A stretch of DNA of 64,000 nucleotides from JBKECF01 sp047974375 (GCA_047974375.1 JBKECF010000068.1:1-64000); one strand, 5' to 3'. Shown: positions 1 through 8,745, counted from the first letter of the stretch. The notes: generated by a model from the sequence alone, not told the origin. Translations and numbers: made by a program.

Positions 1-1
1 A

Positions 2-2266
2 TCAATAGATAATATTTTTATGGAATTGAAAAAAAATGTAAAGCTAATACAAAGGAGTGACAGCCTTTATGCGGATTATAGTAGCAAAGTAGAGCTTATA
101 TACAGTTCAATTTTTAATAAGAATTCAGAGGCTTTCGAGGGTGAAGTAAAAAGAGTTATAGGACAATTTATAAAAAAAGAAAACTTATTAAATTTAAGTT
201 TTTCAAAATTTGAAAATTTAATAAACTCTGGAGATATAAAATATGATGTTGAAAATAATGAAGCAGTAATAAAAACTTATATTTGCAATAAAATTATGGA
301 AGAAACAACTGGAGTACCTCGAAAAGATGCATTAAAGTACATTAGCTTTAAAGACAATAAGACGTCTTATTTATCAAAAATTATTGATGAACTAATAGAT
401 GAGGATAGGGTAACATACATTGAGGGTAGATTATACTCCTGGGTTAGAAGTGTTTTTGAATATATTGATACATTAGACAGCAGAACAAATAAGATAATGA
501 TAAAAAGGTTGGAAGGCGGTACCCTTGAAGGTATAGGTCGCTCCTTTGGGGTAACTAAAGAGGGAATTCGCCAAATAGTATGCAGAAAATTAATTAAAAA
601 GGGAAATTTTAAAGAAGACCTTTATAGAGAAATCTATGAAAAATATCAAATTGAAAGAGATAACTTTATTTATATTTTTAATATGGACTACAGAGTATAT
701 AATTATTTGAGATATAAGTATTCGAAGAAAAATGCTACACTACAGATAGAAGATATAATGAGTAATACATCTTTACCCAATGACCTTAGGAAAAGAGCAG
801 AAGTGGCATGTTATAGAGACCATATAAAAATAGGCGACACAATGGTTAAACTTAAAAGGAATAAAATACTAGATTATTACATATATACCTATTGCAGAGA
901 TGTTGTAAATTTAAGTGACGTAGAAAATGGTTTTAAGGAATTCCTTGAATTAAATAATATTAACTTTATTGATGAAGAACTTTATGAAGGCAGATATTTT
1001 GAAATGAAATTGTCTAGTCATAAAAAAACATTATGGCAATTTAAAAGGAATTTCAGATATTATGACTTCGACATATACGACAATGAATATTTTTTTGATT
1101 ATTTAAATCTAGAACAGTATAAAAATACAGAAATTAGTGCAAACAAGATATTTGATGATAGCATAGAGCTAATGAAGGAGTATAATCTTTTAAACGGATA
1201 TGAGTTGCATAATTTATTAAAAAAATATATACCTGAACAGTTAAAAACAAAGTTGTCTATTGAGTTTAAAAAGATGCCTACAATTAGGTTTGGAAATTGT
1301 GACAAAGAGGCACAAGTTATGGACTTGTTAAAACTAAATGCACCTATAGAAATAGGTGAACTAGCAAAACTATATGAGGAACAGTACGGTTTTAGAGTAT
1401 CTACTATACTTGCTAATTATTTTAAGGGAATAGATAAATATTTGGTAAATGGGGTGTATACCTTACCTGAGAATAATATACCTACAAAAATAATTAGTGA
1501 TATAAGGGCTTTATTACCTGAAGATTTCTATTTTCTTGAAGATGCACTACCTATAATAAGAAAGAATATTTTTTTAGATAAAGAGGATGTAGATGCATAC
1601 CTCTTAAAGCTAGCAGGATATAAAGTATATACAGACTATATTGTATCCGATAAATTTTCCAATGCTGTGGAGTATTTTAGGGATAAATTTACTGGGGACT
1701 ACTTAGATTTAAGGATAGAAGATAGTAGACTATACTATATTCAACAAAGGTATTATGTACTTCGTGACTTAGAGAAAAATTTAGAATATGTAGAATATGA
1801 ATCTAGGAAATTTATGTCAATTAGAAAATTAGAGGAAATAAATATAAGCAAGAGTGATTTATTGGACTTTGCAAATAAAGCTTACGACTGGTGCAATGAT
1901 GAAGTTTTTACTGTTAAGTCAATGAAGTTGGACGGGTTCAAACATAAATTATTTGATTTAGAATATGATGATATGTTTTATAGTTCTTTAATTAAATCCT
2001 GTGATAATTTATATACCTCTAGAGTAGGGGGAACAATACTCTTTAGAAAAAACCAAATAGTACAATTACTAGATTTAATAACAAAAATAATGAAAGAATT
2101 AAAGCAGATTATCCTTAAAGATTTATTAAAATACATTGAAGAAAATTATGGAATTGTTACTGATAGGACTAAAGTGCTAGCATTAGTAGCTAATTCGCCT
2201 ATTTACTATAGTAATATAACAGAAACGGTTTATTTGACCTACGATATGTATAATAAAGGTGTATAG
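2..2266 (+). CDS. Large protein with sigma-70 region-4-like helix-turn-helix (5' end probably outside window)
   Basis: The function is not recognised. Counting from the ATG at 20, residues about 145-197 resemble sigma factor region 4: a leucine-rich helix, then an E-G-I-G-R-S-F-G-V-T-K-E-G-I-R-Q-I core typical of a helix-turn-helix that binds DNA. The remaining ~550 residues are charged, probably helical, and show no catalytic motif, signal peptide or membrane segment. The C-terminal ~100 residues could be another winged-helix unit. The reading frame stays open to the first bases of the window and the ATG at 20 has no ribosome site before it. The true start therefore probably lies upstream, and an N-terminal domain may be missing. 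It is convergent with era and ends at a shared terminator. It is too long to be a normal sigma factor, so a DNA-binding protein or the C-terminal part of a larger nucleic-acid enzyme is possible. Confidence 0.7.
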   Translation, partial: SIDNIFMELKKNVKLIQRSDSLYADYSSKVELIYSSIFNKNSEAFEGEVKRVIGQFIKKENLLNLSFSKFENLINSGDIKYDVENNEAVIKTYICNKIMEETTGVPRKDALKYISFKDNKTSYLSKIIDELIDEDRVTYIEGRLYSWVRSVFEYIDTLDSRTNKIMIKRLEGGTLEGIGRSFGVTKEGIRQIVCRKLIKKGNFKEDLYREIYEKYQIERDNFIYIFNMDYRVYNYLRYKYSKKNATLQIEDIMSNTSLPNDLRKRAEVACYRDHIKIGDTMVKLKRNKILDYYIYTYCRDVVNLSDVENGFKEFLELNNINFIDEELYEGRYFEMKLSSHKKTLWQFKRNFRYYDFDIYDNEYFFDYLNLEQYKNTEISANKIFDDSIELMKEYNLLNGYELHNLLKKYIPEQLKTKLSIEFKKMPTIRFGNCDKEAQVMDLLKLNAPIEIGELAKLYEEQYGFRVSTILANYFKGIDKYLVNGVYTLPENNIPTKIISDIRALLPEDFYFLEDALPIIRKNIFLDKEDVDAYLLKLAGYKVYTDYIVSDKFSNAVEYFRDKFTGDYLDLRIEDSRLYYIQQRYYVLRDLEKNLEYVEYESRKFMSIRKLEEINISKSDLLDFANKAYDWCNDEVFTVKSMKLDGFKHKLFDLEYDDMFYSSLIKSCDNLYTSRVGGTILFRKNQIVQLLDLITKIMKELKQIILKDLLKYIEENYGIVTDRTKVLALVANSPIYYSNITETVYLTYDMYNKGV

Positions 2267-2283
2267 TTAAGTTTAGAATAAAT

Positions 2284-2330
2284 AAAAAGCATGAGATAAA
2301 CAACAAAGTTTATTCATGCTTTTTATTTAT
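2284..2330. terminator. Bidirectional intrinsic terminator
   Basis: An inverted repeat (arms about 2284-2301 and 2308-2325, core AAAAAGCATGA / TCATGCTTTTT) with A and T runs on either side lies between two convergent genes. It can end transcription in both directions. Confidence 0.8.
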
Positions 2331-2336
2331 AAAATA

Positions 2337-3233
2337 TTAAATTTCACTGCTATTGTAGCCGAAGTTTTTTAATAAAAAGTCTGTATCACGCCAATCTTTT
2401 TTTACTTTAACCCAGGTTTCTAGAAAAACTTTGCTACCTAATAAATTCTCTATATCTTTTCTACTTCTTATACCAATTGTTTTAAGTTTGTTACCTTTTT
2501 TACCTATTACGATTCCCTTGTGTGATTCTTTTTCACAAAAAATTGTTGCTTGTATATTAACTATATTATTTTCGCTTTTCATAGAATTAATAAGAACTGC
2601 AATTCCATGAGGTATTTCATCTTCTAAAACTTGTAAGGCTTTTTCTCTAATTATTTCGCTAACAATTTGCCTTTCCGGCTGGTCTGTTATCATATCTTCA
2701 GGAAAGTACTTTGGGCCTTCAGGTAAATATTTTGTAATGGTGCTTAAAAGTGTATCCAGATTTACGCCGTTTATTGCAGATATTGGAATGATTTCTGCAA
2801 AATTAATTTTAGCTTTAAAAGTATCAATTACTTGTAAAATTTCTGCCTTGCTAATAGTATCAATCTTATTTATAAGAAGGAAAATAGGGCTTTCTACCGT
2901 TTGTAATTTTTGTATAATCATATTATCCAAAGCTCCTACTTTTTTATCCGGTTCTACTAGATATAAAACTATGTCTACTTCATTTAAGGTAGTATTTGCA
3001 CTTTTTACCATGTATTTACCAAGCTTAGACTTAGGGGTATGCATTCCAGGAGTGTCTATAAATATGCATTGCATAGTTTCATTGGTATAAATACTTTGTA
3101 TTTTGTTTCTTGTTGTTTGTGGTTTATTGGATATTATTGATATTTTTTCACCTATTATGGCGTTCATCAAAGTTGATTTACCAACATTTGGGCGACCAAT
3201 TAACGATACAAATCCAGATTTAAAATTATCCAT
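2337..3233 (-). CDS. era: GTPase Era
   Basis: Era is an essential GTPase that binds the 3' end of 16S rRNA and helps mature the 30S subunit. The protein has 298 residues, the usual family length. The P-loop GRPNVGKS is at residues 13-20, DTPG (G3) and NKID (G4) follow in order, and the C-terminal KH domain carries the RNA-binding loop GKKGNK. It is the last gene of the minus-strand operon, starting 2 nt after the cdd stop. Its ribosome site (GAGGT) lies inside the end of cdd, which suggests translational coupling. The recO gene that often follows era is absent here. Confidence 0.97.
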   Translation of the reverse strand: MDNFKSGFVSLIGRPNVGKSTLMNAIIGEKISIISNKPQTTRNKIQSIYTNETMQCIFIDTPGMHTPKSKLGKYMVKSANTTLNEVDIVLYLVEPDKKVGALDNMIIQKLQTVESPIFLLINKIDTISKAEILQVIDTFKAKINFAEIIPISAINGVNLDTLLSTITKYLPEGPKYFPEDMITDQPERQIVSEIIREKALQVLEDEIPHGIAVLINSMKSENNIVNIQATIFCEKESHKGIVIGKKGNKLKTIGIRSRKDIENLLGSKVFLETWVKVKKDWRDTDFLLKNFGYNSSEI

Positions 3234-3235
3234 AA

Positions 3236-3622
3236 TTACACCTCAAGGGAAAAGCTGTGAGGTAATAAATCAGCTACTTTATACGTATGAATTTCTCCTA
3301 AAGCATTTTCTAAAATTATTTCGCCTTCTGGCATGAATTCCATAAGAACTTGCCTACAAATTCCACATGGATAGGTTGAATCTTCTGAAGTAGAAACAAC
3401 GGCTATTTTTTCAAATTTGCTAGAACCTTCAGAAATAGCTTTGTAAATAGCGGTTCTTTCGGCGCAACATGTTGCACCATAGCTAGAGTTTTCTACATTA
3501 CAACCCATAAATATTTTATCATCTTTAGTTAATAGTGCTGCTCCTACTTGAAATTTAGAATAAGGCGAATAGGCGTAGTTTTTTGCTTTTTTTGCTATTA
3601 TTAATAATTCTTTGTTGTCCAT
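3236..3622 (-). CDS. cdd: Cytidine deaminase
   Basis: This enzyme hydrolytically deaminates cytidine and deoxycytidine to uridine and deoxyuridine in pyrimidine salvage. The 128-residue protein has the zinc signature: C53-A-E55 with the catalytic glutamate, then P-C-G-I-C with C86 and C89. The length fits the homotetrameric short class. A GAGAGGAAA ribosome site precedes the ATG. It sits between ybeY and era, the conserved Bacillota order, but the dgkA gene usually found between ybeY and cdd is missing. Confidence 0.96.
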   Translation of the reverse strand: MDNKELLIIAKKAKNYAYSPYSKFQVGAALLTKDDKIFMGCNVENSSYGATCCAERTAIYKAISEGSSKFEKIAVVSTSEDSTYPCGICRQVLMEFMPEGEIILENALGEIHTYKVADLLPHSFSLEV

Positions 3623-3644
3623 TTAGTTTCCTCTCTGTACTATG

Positions 3645-4094
3645 TTAACGTGTAATGTTTAATTTATTTAATACTTTTTCTTGCTTTTGAAACATTTCTA
3701 CTTCTTCATCATTTGTCATATGGTCATAGCCTATTAAATGTAACATACTATGGGTTATTAAAAAGGCTAGTTCCCGTTTTTGGCTATGGTTATATTGAAT
3801 ACTTTGCTCTATTAATTTATCTTTAGAAATTATAATATCTCCTAAAGGTAGAGTGTTGGTAAAATCTAGTTGAAAGCTAGTATACATAGGGAAGGAAAGC
3901 ACATCTGTAGTTTTGTCTATACCTCTATGTTCTTTGTTTATAGTTTGCATTTCATTATCACAGACAATAGTTAGGCTTATTTCTACGTTTTTATTTATAT
4001 TTTCCATTTCCAGTACTTCTAAAATAATCTTTTCTATATCTTTTAAATATGGTTCGAGGCTAAAAGTAGTTTCATTTTCAATTAGTAATTTCAT
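3645..4094 (-). CDS. ybeY: Endoribonuclease YbeY (rRNA maturation factor)
   Basis: YbeY is a zinc-dependent single-strand endoribonuclease involved in 16S rRNA 3'-end maturation and ribosome quality control. The 149-residue protein contains the family zinc motif H115-x3-H119-x5-H125 in the stretch THSMLHLIGYDH. The start codon overlaps the stop of the upstream pgpH gene by one base, which suggests translational coupling. It lies with phoH and era, its usual neighbours in ribosome biogenesis. Confidence 0.96.
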   Translation of the reverse strand: MKLLIENETTFSLEPYLKDIEKIILEVLEMENINKNVEISLTIVCDNEMQTINKEHRGIDKTTDVLSFPMYTSFQLDFTNTLPLGDIIISKDKLIEQSIQYNHSQKRELAFLITHSMLHLIGYDHMTNDEEVEMFQKQEKVLNKLNITR

Positions 4095-6295
4095 TATTCC
4101 TTACCTTTATTTTCACCTTCACTATTTTCAGCTGTATTTTCTGCATTACTATCTTCTGTAGAATGTATGCTTTTTTCTGTTATTTCCTCGTCTGCATTTT
4201 CCTTTTTTTCTTCATCAGTATTTGGATATTCAACTCTTTTATGGTACATACCTGTAAATACATGGTTGAAAGTTTTCTTTATTTCTTCTATATCGCCAAT
4301 AGTTAAACCACTATCAACAAGTTGACCATCATGCAGTTTATGATTGATTAGCTCTTCAATAAACTTATCTAAATCTATTAAAGAGTTTGTTCTTGAAATC
4401 CTTGAACGAACTGCTGCCTCGCAAGTATCTGCTAGCATTATTATGGCAGCTTCCTTACTTTGTGGTATTTCCCCTTTATATCTAAAATCTTTTTCTTGTA
4501 CATCAGAATTTTTTTCTTTTTCTTTTTCATAAAAATAGCGAATTAATGTATTGCCGTGGTGCTGTGGTATTAGGTCTATTATTTCATCAGGTAATTTATA
4601 TTTTTTAGCAATTTTTATACCGGCTGTTACATGATTTTTTATAACTTCAACGCTTTTTAGTGGTGTCATAGTGTCGTGTGGATTATGACCGATTTGGTTT
4701 TCACCAAAAAGGCTTGGGTCTACAGTTTTGCCAATGTCATGGTAATAGGAGCCTACTCTTGCTAGACTGTAGTCTGCATCTATGTTGTAAGCCGCGGCTT
4801 CCGCAAGGTTTGCCACTATTAAACTATGATGATAAGTTCCAGGAGTTTCTAGTGTAAGTTTTCTTAATAACTCGTTACTTGGGTTTGAAAGCTCTATTAA
4901 TTTATTTGGTGTAAGCATTTCAAAAGTCATTTCTATAACTGGAATAAGGGCAAAGGAAAGTAGGTACATAATAAATGAATGACCTGCAATAAGTACGCAA
5001 CTAACGAGTAAAGTTGTTTCTATGTATGGTACTAAATTTATATTTGTATTATTAAAGCTGAAATTTAATGCTAAGTAAATAAGCACATTTATTATAACAA
5101 TTATAATACTATTTGGAAAAACATTTTTTCTTATGGTAATGCTCTTGGACATACTAACAAGGACTATAGAACTTATTAGGCAAAATAGTAAAAATTCTAA
5201 GCCACTACCTGTAATAATGGCAGAAACAATTACGGAAACCAAAGCATAAAGTAAGGCGATTTGGTAATCTAAAAATAAACCTATAATTAATACACCTAAA
5301 AGCACTGGTGATAATAATATAGTAATTTCTGATGTAAAGTTAGTTAAAGTAATAGAAATACAATAAATTGCAAATAGTAGTTTATATTTTTTATTTGCAT
5401 TATCCATGTCGATGCATTTATATATAAAGTATGCTATACCTATAAATAATAAAGATATAACTAGACTTAGACCGAATATCTTACCGTAATTTTCGCTTAG
5501 TTTACTATCTACAAAGCCTAAATTATCTAAAAGCAAATAATCTTCTTCAGTAATTATTTCTCCTTTTGAAACAATAGTTTGGCCTTTAATTACAACAATA
5601 TCGTCCACTGCCTCTTGTGCTTCTACACGTGCTTTTTCTGTAGATTCTAAATCTTCTAATAAGTTTGGTCTAAGAAAAATTCCTACTAACTTTTTACCAA
5701 TAGTTTGTATTGTTGTATCCATACTAAGGCTTATAAAGGTTTCGTTGTTATATATATTTGAGGCTGTGGAGTTCTCTTTAACTCCTTGTTCTAAGGCGCT
5801 ATTAAAAAGGTTAATAATTGACTCTTTAAAGTTGTTGTAGGCATCGTCGCTTAATGTTAATAGGGCTGCTGCTTCTTCATCTGTTAAAAATTGGCTTAGT
5901 CTTTCACTTGTGAATGGTTCTTTTTCTGTTGCTGGTTCACCTTCCGCTGGGGGAGCTGGCTCTGTATTTAGGTATTCCTTATATGCTGTACGCTCTTCAC
6001 TTGTTACAACAAAAAAATCATTAATATCATTTTGAACCTGTGATGTTATTTCGCTATTAAAAGTATAAAGAGGTGATATTGAATTACTAGCTAGCTCTTT
6101 TGCATCGTCTGTTGCCTTTTTGTTAACTATATCACTACTTGCATAAAATGTTTCTGACGATGGTGAACCTATATTAATATCATAACCAGAATTTACATAT
6201 TTCCCTGTAACGGAAAATCCTAGGGTAAGTACAAAGGACACCAATAAGTATATTACTACATTCGTATTTAAATGCTTAAGATTTACCTTTTTCAT
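4094..6295 (-). CDS. pgpH: 7TM-HD family cyclic-di-AMP phosphodiesterase (PgpH-like)
   Basis: PgpH-type proteins are membrane enzymes that hydrolyse c-di-AMP through a cytoplasmic HD domain. Visible in order are a short N-terminal cytoplasmic tail, one transmembrane segment, a large extracellular 7TMR-HDED region, a block of about seven transmembrane helices, then an HD domain with YHHS and YYHDIGK motifs. The tail is acidic. A longer frame begins at 6358, but the ATG at 6295 has a perfect GGAGG five bases upstream (6301-6305), so I place the start there, giving 733 residues. It still overlaps the 3' end of phoH by about 20 nt. The exact nucleotide substrate is inferred from the family. Confidence 0.93.
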   Translation of the reverse strand: MKKVNLKHLNTNVVIYLLVSFVLTLGFSVTGKYVNSGYDINIGSPSSETFYASSDIVNKKATDDAKELASNSISPLYTFNSEITSQVQNDINDFFVVTSEERTAYKEYLNTEPAPPAEGEPATEKEPFTSERLSQFLTDEEAAALLTLSDDAYNNFKESIINLFNSALEQGVKENSTASNIYNNETFISLSMDTTIQTIGKKLVGIFLRPNLLEDLESTEKARVEAQEAVDDIVVIKGQTIVSKGEIITEEDYLLLDNLGFVDSKLSENYGKIFGLSLVISLLFIGIAYFIYKCIDMDNANKKYKLLFAIYCISITLTNFTSEITILLSPVLLGVLIIGLFLDYQIALLYALVSVIVSAIITGSGLEFLLFCLISSIVLVSMSKSITIRKNVFPNSIIIVIINVLIYLALNFSFNNTNINLVPYIETTLLVSCVLIAGHSFIMYLLSFALIPVIEMTFEMLTPNKLIELSNPSNELLRKLTLETPGTYHHSLIVANLAEAAAYNIDADYSLARVGSYYHDIGKTVDPSLFGENQIGHNPHDTMTPLKSVEVIKNHVTAGIKIAKKYKLPDEIIDLIPQHHGNTLIRYFYEKEKEKNSDVQEKDFRYKGEIPQSKEAAIIMLADTCEAAVRSRISRTNSLIDLDKFIEELINHKLHDGQLVDSGLTIGDIEEIKKTFNHVFTGMYHKRVEYPNTDEEKKENADEEITEKSIHSTEDSNAENTAENSEGENKGKE

Positions 6296-7289
6296 ATCTT
6301 CCTCCAACTCTTCTACTTGAGGATTTTTTTTCCTCATTATATTTTTCTTTTTTATCAAATTTTTCGTAGGCTTTTATAATATTTTGCACTAGTGGGGCCC
6401 TAACTACATCTCGGTTGGTTAAGGTGCAAATGGCAATGTCATCTACATTATCTAAAACTTTAACAGCTTGATTTAAACCGGATACTTTTCCGCGAGGTAA
6501 GTCTATTTGTGTAACATCACCAGTTACTACAGCTTTAGAGCCAAAGCCTATTCTGGTTAAAAACATTTTCATTTGTTCGGGAGTGGTATTTTGTGCTTCG
6601 TCTAATACTATAAATGCGTTGTCTAATGTTCTGCCACGCATATAAGCAAGGGGTGCAACTTCAATAAGTCCTTTTTCCATATTTTTCAAAAAAGTTTCAC
6701 CACCCATTATTTCGTAAAGTGCATCGTAAAGGGGGCGTAAATAGGGGTCAACTTTTTGCTGCAAATCTCCAGGTAAAAAACCTAAATTCTCCCCTGCTTC
6801 TATTGCTGGCCTTGTTAGTATAATTCTATTTACTTTATCATTTTTAAAAGCTGTAATTGCTTTTGCCATGGCTAAATATGTTTTACCAGTACCAGCTGGA
6901 CCAACGCCAAAAACCACAGTGTTTTTATCTATGGCTTCTGCATAGGCTTTTTGTCCAACTGTTTTAGGTAATATACTTTTACCACTAACAGTTAGGCAAA
7001 TGTGCTTGCTATCATTTAGTTTGTCGGCTTGGTCAATGGCATTGTCCTTGTATAGGTCTATAAAGTATTTTATTTTTTGTTCTGTTATTTCACCATCTAC
7101 AGATAGAATATTTATTAGCTTATCTAATATATTTTTCACATCTTTACTTTTTTCACCAAGTATTTTTATATTGCCATCTCTGTAAGTAATATTAACATTA
7201 AACTCTTTTTCTAGAATTTTTATATTTACATCGTGTATTCCAAAAAGAGTGCTAACATTACTATCGTGAAAGGCTATCTTTTCTTCCAT
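6276..7289 (-). CDS. PhoH-like P-loop ATPase (PhoL/YbeZ type)
   Basis: This 337-residue member of the PhoH family has an N-terminal KH-like region (about 1-90), then a P-loop ATPase core with Walker A GPAGTGKT at about 130-137 and Walker B VLDEAQN. Family members are RNA-linked ATPases, often encoded beside ybeY and acting with it. It is the first gene of the operon phoH-pgpH-ybeY-cdd-era, with an AGGAG site before the ATG. A C-terminal Lys/Glu/Ser-rich tail overlaps the start of pgpH. Confidence 0.93.
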   Translation of the reverse strand: MEEKIAFHDSNVSTLFGIHDVNIKILEKEFNVNITYRDGNIKILGEKSKDVKNILDKLINILSVDGEITEQKIKYFIDLYKDNAIDQADKLNDSKHICLTVSGKSILPKTVGQKAYAEAIDKNTVVFGVGPAGTGKTYLAMAKAITAFKNDKVNRIILTRPAIEAGENLGFLPGDLQQKVDPYLRPLYDALYEIMGGETFLKNMEKGLIEVAPLAYMRGRTLDNAFIVLDEAQNTTPEQMKMFLTRIGFGSKAVVTGDVTQIDLPRGKVSGLNQAVKVLDNVDDIAICTLTNRDVVRAPLVQNIIKAYEKFDKKEKYNEEKKSSSRRVGGRYEKGKS

Positions 7290-7336
7290 AAGTTCTCCTT
7301 TTATTTTTTATAGGGTATTAAAAAACTTCCTTAGGT

Positions 7337-7364
7337 ATTATAACATTTTTTATTTATATATCAA
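7337..7364 (-). promoter_or_regulatory. Promoter of the phoH-era operon
   Basis: On the minus strand there is TTGATA (7359-7364), a 16-nt spacer and TATAAT (7337-7342), about 45 nt upstream of the phoH start. The -35 box directly abuts the terminator that ends the ddh transcript. Confidence 0.6.
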
Positions 7365-7404
7365 AAAAAACCTGTTATTTTTTTAAATAAATAACAGGTT
7401 TTTT
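7365..7404. terminator. Intrinsic terminator after ddh and its repeat element
   Basis: Near-perfect arms A6-CCTGTTATTT (7365-7380) and AAATAACAGG-T6 (7389-7404) are flanked by A and T runs on both sides. On the minus strand this ends the ddh transcript just before the phoH promoter. Confidence 0.85.
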
Positions 7405-7420
7405 AGCTTATATTTATGAA

Positions 7421-7607
7421 TCAATAGACCTATCTGTCAGTGGGGGCTTGTACCCCCACTGAGAGGCGAATTCGGCCGTATAACCGAGTTGGTTGCATAC
7501 ACGAGCAGGGAACTGAGTTCCCGACTAGTGAGCAGCTTCCAAACACACAGTGTGTGGTTTTGCCGAAAGCAAAATTTAGATGCCAGCACTAAAGTAGGGG
7601 TCTAATT
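7421..7607 (-). repeat. Structured interspersed repeat, copy A (about 187 nt)
   Basis: This non-coding, clearly GC-richer block fills the gap between the ddh stop and its terminator. Its ends pair with each other (TAGACC at 7425-7430 with GGTCTA at 7599-7604). Inside are several hairpins: CAGTGGGGG / CCCCCACTG (7439-7462), GGGAAC / GTTCCC (7508-7522), ACACAC / GTGTGT near 7544-7556, and TTTTGC / GCAAAA (7558-7573). Read on the minus strand it shares its 5' end, a 22-nt internal hairpin segment (7555-7576) and its 3' end with the block at 44557-44692. The element family is not recognised; it could be a structured RNA or a small non-autonomous mobile repeat. Confidence 0.75.
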
Positions 7608-7623
7608 CTTACCGATTAATTGA

Positions 7624-8610
7624 TTAAAGTAATTCGGTCATTAATTCCATAGAGGATTTTTGGGATAAGTATGCTACAGGTACATCAAAAACAGATTTTG
7701 CACCAATCATGCCTTCATTGTTCATACGTACAGTGGCACGAGCATAAGCTACTAATACTGCACCAGTAAATTCTGGGTTACTATCTAACTTTAAAGAAAA
7801 CTCAATAATTTCTTTGTGCTCATTATTTAAACCAGTAGTACCACTTCTAAAAACAAAACCGCCATGAGGCATTTTGCTATGATTTTTTTTCATTTCGTCT
7901 TCTGTAATAAAGTTTACTATAGTATTATAATCACTAAAGTAGTTTGGCATATTTTTAATTGTTTTTTCTATTTGATCTTTATTGGCACCATCTTCGGCAA
8001 CAATAAAACATTCCCTTATGTGCTTATCTTTTGTTGTAAGTTTTGGTTGTAAACCTTTTCTTACAGCGTCTATTGCTGAGTCTACAGGAATTGTATATTG
8101 GCGTCCATCTTTTACACTGTCTACACGTCTAATGGCATCGGAATGGCCTTGGCTTATGCCCTTGCCCCAAAATGTGTAGTCTTCTCCTACAGGAAGTATT
8201 GCGCCAGACATCATTCTAATTATTGAAAACAATCCTGGATCCCATCCTATAGAAATTAAACTTGTTGTACCACTATTTTTGGCAACTTTATCTACACTTT
8301 TAAAATACTCTGGTATTTTTGCATGAGTATCAAAACTATCAACTGTATTGAAGTTAGCAGAAATAACAGGTGTTTGTTCCGGTAAGTCTGTTGCAGAACC
8401 ACCACAAAGTATCATTACATCTATTTTATCTTTATAATCTAAAACGTTATCCACATGGGCTACGGTTGCACTTTTAGTTGCTATATTTACGGTGTTTATG
8501 TCACGTCTTGTAAAAACTGATACAAGTTCCATATCACTACTTTGGGTCAAAGCTGCCTCTACACCTTTAGCAATGTTTCCGTATCCAACTATTCCAACTT
8601 TTATACTCAT
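7624..8610 (-). CDS. ddh: meso-Diaminopimelate dehydrogenase
   Basis: Ddh carries out the NADPH-dependent reductive amination of L-2-amino-6-oxopimelate (from tetrahydrodipicolinate) to meso-DAP in a single step, replacing the succinylase, acetylase and aminotransferase routes. The protein starts with a Rossmann signature (VGIVGYGNIAKG) and has conserved Ddh segments such as SIGWDPG and PHGGFV. Two ATGs are possible. The upstream one at 8622 contains the GGAGG itself; the one at 8610 lies five bases after GGAGG, so the 328-residue form is chosen. It is monocistronic by layout, with its own promoter and terminator. asd, dapA and dapB lie at 43.5-46.4 kb. Confidence 0.93.
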   Translation of the reverse strand: MSIKVGIVGYGNIAKGVEAALTQSSDMELVSVFTRRDINTVNIATKSATVAHVDNVLDYKDKIDVMILCGGSATDLPEQTPVISANFNTVDSFDTHAKIPEYFKSVDKVAKNSGTTSLISIGWDPGLFSIIRMMSGAILPVGEDYTFWGKGISQGHSDAIRRVDSVKDGRQYTIPVDSAIDAVRKGLQPKLTTKDKHIRECFIVAEDGANKDQIEKTIKNMPNYFSDYNTIVNFITEDEMKKNHSKMPHGGFVFRSGTTGLNNEHKEIIEFSLKLDSNPEFTGAVLVAYARATVRMNNEGMIGAKSVFDVPVAYLSQKSSMELMTELL

Positions 8611-8657
8611 ATATACCTCCATAATTTTTAGTCATTCATTTCCTTGTTACGAACATA

Positions 8658-8686
8658 ATTATATAGTAGGGCTTTATAAAAAACAA
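8658..8686 (-). promoter_or_regulatory. Promoter of ddh
   Basis: On the minus strand there is TTGTTT (8681-8686), a 17-nt spacer and TATAAT (8658-8663), about 48 nt before the ddh start. Confidence 0.55.
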
Positions 8687-8745
8687 TTAAATAAAATGGA
8701 AGTGATTTATAAGTATAACTTATGACATGGTACTTTGGATATAAT

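Noticed and set aside
2737..3336. Plus-strand frames antisense to era and cdd
   Set aside because: They mirror strongly supported minus-strand genes and have no ribosome sites.
7421..7607. Lysine riboswitch at the ddh or dapA locus
   Set aside because: The blocks do not show the conserved five-helix lysine-box core, and copy A lies downstream of ddh, not upstream.
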